64,000 nt of DNA from a virus: IMG/VR virus record IMGVR_UViG_3300022928_002150, positions 1 through 64,000 of that record; one strand, written 5' to 3'. Below the pieces are notes generated by a model that saw only the letters and a list, made by a program, of their open reading frames with translations, was not told where the DNA came from and made no database searches. Numbering within the stretch: position 1 is the first letter of the stretch; the number at the start of each line of letters is the position of its first letter. The position numbers and the translations under genes were made by a program. Below are positions 57,993-64,000 of this stretch, piece by piece.

Positions 57993-59789
57993 TTATTTCT
58001 CCAATCTACTGATATTATTATCTTTTACTACTTCTACTTTTTCTAGTAATGGGTGAGTCCACCCATGGCTTACTATATAAGTATTTAATGGTTCTTCAAG
58101 AAGCACTTCTACCAACTTTTCTCTACCTGTTTCATCTAATACATTTATGACTTCATCCAAGAATAGTATATTTATTCTTGATTTTGATATACTACTCATT
58201 AACTTTCTTATGGCTATTAGAGTGGCTGTGTTTACCCTAGCCAGCTCTCCTGACGAAAGTGCTTGTATATCAACTACATTACCATTATCCGTCACTTCTA
58301 CATTTAACTTATCGTTTTGTACTACAAACTCTAAGGTAAACTTACCGTCAGAAAGTTCCGCCAAATACATATTAGTCAAGTCTTCAAGTTCTTTTACTAA
58401 ATTTTCTATCTTATAAGCTACTAGGCCATTAGTGCTAAAAGCTTTTTTCAATACTTCTAGATTAGAAGAAACTTCTACTTGAGTCTTTAAATTAGTTTTT
58501 AACTCAGTTAACTCAGCTTGCATTTCCTGAGTCTGCTCTAGTATAACTTCTATTTTAGTGTTTTGGCGAGTTCTTCTTTCATTTTCTCTTGCTGTTTTTT
58601 CCAGCTCAGTTCTTGCTGCTCCCAAGCGTCCGCGAACGCTGTTGATGCGATCTTCAAGCTCTTTGCCATCCACAATAGATGTTGGTAAATCTTTATCGAT
58701 TGAACGATAAATTTCTTCCCACTCTCTTTGAATTTTAGCTTTCCTAGAGAAGTCTCTATTGTTTCTTTTAACATCTTCAATTTTTGTTTCAATGTTTGTA
58801 GCTTCTTCATTTAAAATCTCCACTAGACGCTCTTCGCCATGTATTATATGTGCTTTAAATTCTGCGTCTATCTCTTGCTCACATGTAGGACAATTATTGC
58901 CGAGAGACTGCATTTTTTGCAATAACTTTTTAGAAGCCTGGAGTTTACCGGAAATAGTCCCCATAGACTCCTGTAAACTATCATAAGACAGCGTCTCCTT
59001 TGCCTCTATCTTTTGTACCTCAACTATATTTATCTTACTGAGCAGTTCTTTATATTGAATATTCTTTAAAATTTTATTATTATTTTCGGAAATATTTTCT
59101 ATTTCTTTCGTAAGAAAGCGTAACTCCTTTTCGTCATCTTCCGTAGAAATTTGTAAATCTAACATTGGAAGTAGGGTAGTATCCTCCAATTTATTGTTTG
59201 ATAACCACTTTTCAATTGTAGCTACTTTAGCTTCAATTGTAGTCAAATTAGCTACACATTCACGACAAGCCTCTTTAAAAATATCAAAATAATTAACATA
59301 AATTTCTAGGTGCAACAAGTCAATAAGAAACTTCTTCCTATTGGTATCTGTCGCAGTAAGAAACTGTAAACTTGCATTAGTATTTTGATACACTAGCTGA
59401 GAGAAAGTCTTAAAATCTACTCCAAGGATTCCCTGAAGAGTTTTGTAAGTATTAGTAGCTGTATGGCTACTAATATCTTCTCCGTTTTTTGTAAGAACAA
59501 TTTTAATAGAAGTTTTTCTGTCTACACATACCTTGTATTGTGTACCGTCTTTACTAAAATCTAGTTCTATAGAATATCCACTATTGGTATATCTATTAGG
59601 TATATCAGCTTTTTTAATGCCTTTAGAGTTTTTATTATAAAGAGCTTCTTCAATAATTAATGGTATGGACGATTTGCCCATACCATTAGTTCCAACTATT
59701 TGAGTAACTGGACTCTCTGTTAGAATTAGCTCATTGTCTTTTCCGTAACTAAAACAGTTACTCCACTTCAACTTTTGCAGCGTAATCAT
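57993..59789 (-). CDS. Recombination nuclease ATPase subunit (SbcC/gp46/T5 D13-like)
   Basis: 598 residues, SMC-like. Walker A is GTNGMGKSS (33-41); two long coiled-coil arms flank a zinc hook CPTCEQEID (near residue 298); the ABC signature LSSGELARVN lies near 511 and Walker B ILFLDEVINVLDETG near 545. With the SbcD-like partner it processes double-strand breaks and hairpins, creating ends for recombination-driven replication. It overlaps the partner gene by 32 bases. Confidence 0.94.
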   Translation of the reverse strand: MITLQKLKWSNCFSYGKDNELILTESPVTQIVGTNGMGKSSIPLIIEEALYNKNSKGIKKADIPNRYTNSGYSIELDFSKDGTQYKVCVDRKTSIKIVLTKNGEDISSHTATNTYKTLQGILGVDFKTFSQLVYQNTNASLQFLTATDTNRKKFLIDLLHLEIYVNYFDIFKEACRECVANLTTIEAKVATIEKWLSNNKLEDTTLLPMLDLQISTEDDEKELRFLTKEIENISENNNKILKNIQYKELLSKINIVEVQKIEAKETLSYDSLQESMGTISGKLQASKKLLQKMQSLGNNCPTCEQEIDAEFKAHIIHGEERLVEILNEEATNIETKIEDVKRNNRDFSRKAKIQREWEEIYRSIDKDLPTSIVDGKELEDRINSVRGRLGAARTELEKTARENERRTRQNTKIEVILEQTQEMQAELTELKTNLKTQVEVSSNLEVLKKAFSTNGLVAYKIENLVKELEDLTNMYLAELSDGKFTLEFVVQNDKLNVEVTDNGNVVDIQALSSGELARVNTATLIAIRKLMSSISKSRINILFLDEVINVLDETGREKLVEVLLEEPLNTYIVSHGWTHPLLEKVEVVKDNNISRLEK

Positions 59790-60717
59790 TAAATAATCCT
59801 ACTATATTTGATACGTTTGATTGATCTATTTCTAGTATATAGAGTAGATACTCCATAAGTTCTTCTGAAATAGACATATCTTTATCCATTATAAGTGCTG
59901 CCTCAGAATTTCTTTTAACAATTTTTTTGTCTAAAAGTTCTGAGTTTTTTATGTCTGCAAGTTGTTGTATGTCTCCCTCTATCTCATAAATTGTATGGTC
60001 ATACTCAGAGGAAATCATCTCTTCTTCAGTTAAAACTGTTTTTCTAAGCAACTGAGGAAGATCAAAGGGATCCCACCTCCAGCTCCAGTCACTCTCATTA
60101 ATAACAATATAACCCGTTGATACTTTATTTCTATGAAAAGATGTAGTCATTGGACTACCTGGGTATACTATATTTTTCTGAGTATTACTATGAGCGTGTA
60201 GGTCTCCCGCAAATACAACAGGAAAATCCTCTAACCTCTGTAAGTCCACCTCTGGCTTAACATGGGGAGGTATTTCACCGCGAACGTGAGTAAATAATGG
60301 AAATCTTGAATTAAGCCTCTCTATGCTACCAGGTCTATGTAAGTCTGCATATGGCAGAATACTAAAACCTAGGCTTTCATCAAAATAGGCAATATCTACT
60401 ATTTGTACTAATGGGTTTACATCTCTTGATACTTGTTTAAGCTGCGAGAAAAATGTAGTATTTTTCTTCGTAGCTTCGTGGTTACCATCATATATTATTG
60501 TTGGTATTTTTACATTTTTTATGAAACTGAAGTATAACTGTAGTTCTTCCATATTGGGAAGACGATCAAATAGATCGCCCCCAATAATGTGCATGTTACA
60601 TTCCAGCTCTAGCGAGTAGATTTGACTGAAAAATAGTTTATATCTATTTAAAGCCCAATCTTTAGGTACATTTTTCTGCCCTAATTTTATATGCCAGTCT
60701 GCTGTAAACAGTATCAT
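59758..60717 (-). CDS. Recombination nuclease subunit (SbcD/gp47/T5 D12-like)
   Basis: Metallophosphoesterase of 319 residues. Metal-binding motifs: TADWHIKLG (Asp7, His9), IGGDLFDR (Asp48), YDGNHE (Asn79, His80) and later VFAGDLHAHSNT. It is the nuclease partner of the adjacent SMC-like ATPase. Its ATG overlaps the TGA of the SSB-like gene (ATGA), so translation is coupled. Confidence 0.93.
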   Translation of the reverse strand: MILFTADWHIKLGQKNVPKDWALNRYKLFFSQIYSLELECNMHIIGGDLFDRLPNMEELQLYFSFIKNVKIPTIIYDGNHEATKKNTTFFSQLKQVSRDVNPLVQIVDIAYFDESLGFSILPYADLHRPGSIERLNSRFPLFTHVRGEIPPHVKPEVDLQRLEDFPVVFAGDLHAHSNTQKNIVYPGSPMTTSFHRNKVSTGYIVINESDWSWRWDPFDLPQLLRKTVLTEEEMISSEYDHTIYEIEGDIQQLADIKNSELLDKKIVKRNSEAALIMDKDMSISEELMEYLLYILEIDQSNVSNIVGLFNDYAAKVEVE

Positions 60718-61349
60718 GCAATTTTAAACTCGTCTTCAATGCTTTCATCTATACCCGTATCTGATCGAGAATTATTAATTCTGTCTAAAAGCTCTTTCTG
60801 CGCATCTGGAGTAGGACGGGGCATAACATCATCCATTGACTTAAGATTTGCTACTAAAGATTTTTCAGTATCATCTAGGGGGCGCTTAGCTTGTTGGCAC
60901 TTAATCTGCTGCAGCTGATACTCTACATTGTAGGGCATGGGGCCTGTTTTTACTCGCTTAAAGCAAATGTCCCAACCATCTTCAAAATCAGTAGGATCGC
61001 CTAAGTCTTCTGCTACAGTGATAATTTGTTCCCACAGCTTCTTCTTGAGATTAATTACTTTTAATTCTCCATTGACCAAGCACTGAGTAGCATAGCTCCA
61101 GCCGCACTTTAAGTCAGGATAAAAGTCTTTAACCCAATCTTTTTCTTTGTTGTTAAAAGCTTCTGCGTTACGGTCAAATGACAGACACTCCAGAGGAATA
61201 TCTTTATCGTTTTCACCTTTTACCCAATACACGTATCTAGCGAGAATATCTCCTACTAAACGTAGTTTATTATCCCCTTCTACATACTGGTAGCTTGAAA
61301 TTGATGATTTTTGTGCGGAACCTTTTTGCTTGTTAAATGAAATTGCCAT
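60714..61349 (-). CDS. Probable single-stranded DNA-binding protein
   Basis: 211 residues. A beta-rich core (residues about 20-150) contains many aromatic and basic residues (YVYWVKG, WDICFKRVKTGPMPYNVEYQL), suitable for an OB-fold; the C-terminus is acidic (DTGIDESIEDEFKIA), as in T4 gp32 and bacterial SSB. Position beside SbcCD-like genes and an SF2 helicase strongly suggests SSB. No zinc motif like that of gp32. Strong AGGAGATAC site before the ATG. Confidence 0.75.
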   Translation of the reverse strand: MAISFNKQKGSAQKSSISSYQYVEGDNKLRLVGDILARYVYWVKGENDKDIPLECLSFDRNAEAFNNKEKDWVKDFYPDLKCGWSYATQCLVNGELKVINLKKKLWEQIITVAEDLGDPTDFEDGWDICFKRVKTGPMPYNVEYQLQQIKCQQAKRPLDDTEKSLVANLKSMDDVMPRPTPDAQKELLDRINNSRSDTGIDESIEDEFKIA

Positions 61350-61350
61350 G

Positions 61351-61755
61351 TTAGTGTATCTCCTTTTTTGTAACTTCTTCGTATTTAAAGTGAACTATGC
61401 CACGATCGTCTATACTAAGTAGTCTGTTTTCTATATATAAATTCCTATCAAGAGGCAGATTTACTGCTTTAATAGTAACGGTTTGTTGCGCTATGTATAA
61501 TGAAGTAAGCCTAAAAGCGGCTATTCCAAAATACTGTACGACTTCTTTTTTTGTATACTTATAACTATTATAAAATACTACTTCAGGGTGCAACATAAAA
61601 GACTGACCCTTAAAATTTATATTTGCCCATTTGTAGAGCCTGTCAAATTTATTGTTAGGTATAGTCTTATGCGTTAACATATCTAACACGTCGAATACAT
61701 CATTGACGTTTTTATTGCACGTTTCTATTATCTTTTCAAAGTCATAAAGTAACAT
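61351..61755 (-). CDS. Hypothetical protein, 134 aa
   Basis: Family not recognised. Alpha/beta protein with an aromatic-rich middle (KYTKKEVVQYFGIAAFRLTSLYIAQQ) that may include a helix-turn-helix-like segment. The ATG at 61755 lies only 2 bases from the -10 of a perfect promoter, so RNA from that promoter would start inside the gene; full-length protein probably comes from readthrough of the helicase gene. An internal ATG near residue 26 is an alternative start. It corresponds in position to T5 D11 region, without visible similarity. Confidence 0.6.
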   Translation of the reverse strand: MLLYDFEKIIETCNKNVNDVFDVLDMLTHKTIPNNKFDRLYKWANINFKGQSFMLHPEVVFYNSYKYTKKEVVQYFGIAAFRLTSLYIAQQTVTIKAVNLPLDRNLYIENRLLSIDDRGIVHFKYEEVTKKEIH

Positions 61756-61757
61756 AT

Positions 61758-61786
61758 ATTATACCAAAAGTTTACCATATTGTCAA
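61758..61786 (-). promoter_or_regulatory. Perfect sigma70 promoter abutting a start codon
   Basis: TTGACA (61786-61781), 17-base spacer, TATAAT (61763-61758). Downstream lie AT and then the ATG of the 134-aa gene. The expected RNA start would be at about 61751, i.e. after the ATG. It probably serves the SSB-like gene and the recombination genes beyond. Confidence 0.75.
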
Positions 61787-61797
61787 GCAATATTTTT

Positions 61798-63081
61798 TTA
61801 AAGCTGTTTAATATTGTAGCCTTGTTTTATGTAGTGTCCCATTCTCTGTGATGCTTGGTTCGACGCAGTTTTTCCTACCAAGTGTATATCTAAAATTACG
61901 GGGGTTAATTTACCTTCCTCTTTTCTAACTACTCGTCCTATTAACTGGGTCAATAAAGGCTCATTATTTATAGGAGTACCTAAAATTAGGCAACTTAAGC
62001 AGTTTAGTGAGATACCTTCAGAGAAAATAGCTTGTGTACCAAATAATACATTAAACCGACCAGCCTCCACCTGAGACATGATTGTTTCTCTTTGATCTTG
62101 TGCTACCTCACCCGTAACACAAGCAGCATTATCCCCAACCAGTTCGGCGCAAGCTTTTAAAAAGCTCACGCGGTCGCTTACTACCAGCACTTTGTGCCCT
62201 CGGGCTGCGTAACTAGAAGCTAACAGGGCTACCGAGTGTCTGTACTCTTCATTATTAGTTAGATTGTTTACTCTATTAGCCCAGGGTATGTTAGCTCCGT
62301 CCATAAAACGCGTTTGAGACCTAAATATATGTATTTCTGGTTGCATAAAGTTTTCTTTGGGTGGTTTAAATACTTTTGATCCAAAGTAATCTTTGAAAAC
62401 TATATGCTTACCGTCTTTTCTTTCAATAGTTCCTGATAGGCCTATTTTATACCTTGCGTGGTTAGCATCTATAATTTTAGCAAAAGTAGGAGAGGACACA
62501 TGGTGCATCTCGTCTAGTATAATACAGCCAAACTCTTTAGAGATTTCTGGCAGTTTTCTATACAGACTTTGAGTATTGCCTATTGTAATTAGATCTCCTA
62601 TTTCAAAATTACCACTACCTATAATTCCTGGAATTATTCCAAATACTTTCTCAACCTCTTTAGCCCATTGAGTCCTTAACGGTACAGTATGAACTACAAT
62701 AAGAGTTTTTTGTTTTAGCTTTCCTGCTATAGCGAGCGCGGTAAATGTCTTACCCCAGCTTACCCAAGCATTAATAATTGAACTATCGTCAATTTCATCA
62801 TAAACATCCTGCTGGCTTTTTCTCAGTGAGAAACGAAACTCAGGAAATTCTACTGGTTTATACACCCTTCTATCTACTATTTCATGGGTTTTAGGGATTA
62901 GATCCTCTCTGCCAGAAGGAATAGATACTAACTCAGAACTAACTCTGCTCATATTTTTAATTACAATGGGAGGGTCTGTAGGCATAGGAGCAGGCACAAC
63001 ATACGTTAGCTGTTTATTGAGCCACTCTTTGTATCTCCCATCTACTGAGAGAAAAATTCTATTGCCTAGTACTGCTTTCAT
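61798..63081 (-). CDS. SF2 DNA helicase (T5 D10/UvsW-like)
   Basis: Translocating helicase, 427 residues. Motifs: I AWVSWGKT (105-112), II DEMHH (190-194), III SGT (216-218), IV-like VLVVSDRVSFL, V FGTQAIFSEGISL and VI QLIGRVVRKE. The Walker A lacks the usual first glycine (SWGKT in place of GxGKT). The N-terminal 80 residues form a separate domain. Related proteins unwind branched DNA during recombination and repair. It follows phoH after 2 bases. Confidence 0.9.
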   Translation of the reverse strand: MKAVLGNRIFLSVDGRYKEWLNKQLTYVVPAPMPTDPPIVIKNMSRVSSELVSIPSGREDLIPKTHEIVDRRVYKPVEFPEFRFSLRKSQQDVYDEIDDSSIINAWVSWGKTFTALAIAGKLKQKTLIVVHTVPLRTQWAKEVEKVFGIIPGIIGSGNFEIGDLITIGNTQSLYRKLPEISKEFGCIILDEMHHVSSPTFAKIIDANHARYKIGLSGTIERKDGKHIVFKDYFGSKVFKPPKENFMQPEIHIFRSQTRFMDGANIPWANRVNNLTNNEEYRHSVALLASSYAARGHKVLVVSDRVSFLKACAELVGDNAACVTGEVAQDQRETIMSQVEAGRFNVLFGTQAIFSEGISLNCLSCLILGTPINNEPLLTQLIGRVVRKEEGKLTPVILDIHLVGKTASNQASQRMGHYIKQGYNIKQL

Positions 63082-63083
63082 AA

Positions 63084-63788
63084 TTAAAGTCCCAAGGTTT
63101 CTTTTGAAGTTATATATTCTTTTACGAAGTCACTTCTAACTATATCTTTTATTTCAAAATCTATAAAATCGAAACATTCCATAGCTTTAAGTATTCGTAT
63201 AAAGTCTCTTAAGCCGCTCTGACGTAAATCAGACTGTCGAAAGTCTCCACATAATATTACTCTGCAATTCTCTCCTATTCGAGTAATAATTGAGTCTAGC
63301 TCGTGAAAAGACATATTTTGACACTCATCTATAAGAATTGTAGCATTTCTTAGTGTAATGCCACGCACAAAAGAGGTTGTCATAAAATGAACTACGTACT
63401 TACTTTTTAAAACTTCGTATGCATCGCCCCTCTCAAACAGATCTATACATATATCCTTATATGGCTCCTCATATACGGAAGCCTTATCTTTTTCTGTACC
63501 TGGTAAAAAGCCTATATCCCTAGTAGATACTGCACTTCTAACTATCACTAGTTTTTCATACAACCCCTTGAATATATCGTCAAATGCCAGATATGAGGAT
63601 ATATAAGTTTTACCCGTTCCAGCGACTCCATGTAAGATTAAGTTTTTTTCGCTCTCAAATGCGAGTACTTGGTTTCTTGTTAGAGGTTCTACTGTTTTTA
63701 ATTTTAAATTAATAGCATTTAAGGTTTTAGGCTTGTGGCGTCTAGCGCCTCTATTTTGGCCTTTTACATTATTTATTTTGGATACCAA
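63084..63788 (-). CDS. phoH: PhoH-like P-loop ATPase
   Basis: 234 residues. Walker A HGVAGTGKT (53-61), Walker B ATILIDECQNM (near 150) and the following ITRIGENCRVILCGDFRQSDL region typical of PhoH. Basic N-terminal tail. Starts at TTG (63788), preceded by AGAAAGG. PhoH is common in marine phages; its biochemical role is uncertain (RNA helicase or nuclease-linked activity has been proposed). Confidence 0.88.
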   Translation of the reverse strand: MVSKINNVKGQNRGARRHKPKTLNAINLKLKTVEPLTRNQVLAFESEKNLILHGVAGTGKTYISSYLAFDDIFKGLYEKLVIVRSAVSTRDIGFLPGTEKDKASVYEEPYKDICIDLFERGDAYEVLKSKYVVHFMTTSFVRGITLRNATILIDECQNMSFHELDSIITRIGENCRVILCGDFRQSDLRQSGLRDFIRILKAMECFDFIDFEIKDIVRSDFVKEYITSKETLGL

Positions 63789-63792
63789 TTTA

Positions 63793-64000
63793 TTATACCT
63801 TTCTGCGCGTATCTTTTTTCGGTCCTTCAGAATACTCGTAGAGCATATAAGGCCATTCTTTTAAATACAAAATCCCTGCGTATCGTTGGCCCGTTTCAGG
63901 AGGCCTCGGTACTCTAAAAGGAGGTATTTTTTTGCATATAATAAAAGAACTACCCTCTGCTTTATGTACTTTGTTAATATGTTTGTATTTTAAAGTACAC
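63793..64000 (-). CDS. Partial gene at the window edge (3' end, 68 codons)
   Basis: The frame ending in a TAA at 63793-63795 is open to the edge. The visible part reads in with CTLKYKHINKVHKAEG and ends YSEGPKKDTRRKV. It includes a Pro/Arg-rich middle (KKIPPFRVPRPPETGQ). The stop lies 4 bases from the phoH start, so it probably belongs to the same operon. Product unknown; the start is outside the window. Confidence 0.55.
   Translation of the reverse strand, partial: CTLKYKHINKVHKAEGSSFIICKKIPPFRVPRPPETGQRYAGILYLKEWPYMLYEYSEGPKKDTRRKV

Noticed and set aside
1-64000. tRNA genes
   Set aside because: No cloverleaf with a recognisable T-arm and acceptor stem was found by reading; a tRNA-scanning program would be needed to be certain.

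Overview
The window is a linear stretch of the genome of a long-tailed, lambda-like (siphovirus-type) double-stranded DNA bacteriophage. It is AT-rich, densely coding and has no tRNA genes, rRNA genes, insertion sequences or CRISPR array that I can see. The structural genes (HK97-type terminase, portal, protease/capsid, connector; lambda-type tail tube, G/GT chaperone pair, tape measure, M/L/K/I/J tip genes) are joined to a T5/T4-like recombination and nucleotide module (PhoH, SF2 helicase, SSB-like protein, SbcD/SbcC-like nuclease, Holliday-junction-type nuclease, FEN, ribonucleotide reductase). Promoters match bacterial sigma70 very closely and most genes have GGAG-type ribosome binding sites. 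The host cannot be named from the sequence; a marine or other aquatic Gram-negative is a guess from the style of the tail fibre repeats. The right edge cuts a gene and no DNA polymerase or endolysin is visible, so the genome continues outside the window.

Layout. (1) 16-518, minus: two small hypothetical genes, each with its own sigma70 promoter. (2) 519-1217: a 700-base non-coding locus with two consensus promoters pointing right, direct repeats, a 13-bp inverted repeat and a perfect 16-bp chromosomal-type parS site (TGTTTCACGTGAAACA). (3) 1218-3837, minus: a tightly overlapped operon, visibly richer in G+C than the rest, encoding a polyphosphate kinase 2 (PPK2)-like enzyme, a DEDD exonuclease, a HAD phosphatase and three small membrane proteins, two of them only 36 residues long. 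It is fed by two copies of one promoter cassette. (4) 3838-4291: divergent control region with dyads, phased A-tracts and a strong promoter that is itself a perfect 21-bp dyad; the first structural gene would be translated from a nearly leaderless mRNA. (5) 4292-53281, plus: virion genes. They start with a probable terminase small subunit and a putative holin-like protein, then a 4,647-residue fibre/adhesin-like protein, further virion proteins and a nest of tiny lysine/arginine-rich proteins. The packaging and head genes follow, then the tail genes. Two decoding devices stand out: a -1 slippery heptamer (AAATTTT) joining the two tail chaperone frames, and an internal ribosome-binding site that would release the capsid precursor from a protease-capsid fusion reading frame. 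(6) 53310-64000, minus: nucleotide metabolism, recombination and repair genes, converging on a bidirectional terminator at about 53.3 kb.

How the parts work together: the right-hand minus-strand block supplies deoxynucleotides and recombination-dependent replication functions; the left-hand minus-strand block probably adjusts phosphate and nucleotide pools and acts early; the plus-strand block builds and packages virions. The most unexpected elements are the perfect parS site beside a PPK2 gene, the giant modular fibre protein, the operator-like dyad that spans the terminase promoter, the internal start in the capsid gene, and three successive tail genes that each carry a gpM-like domain.
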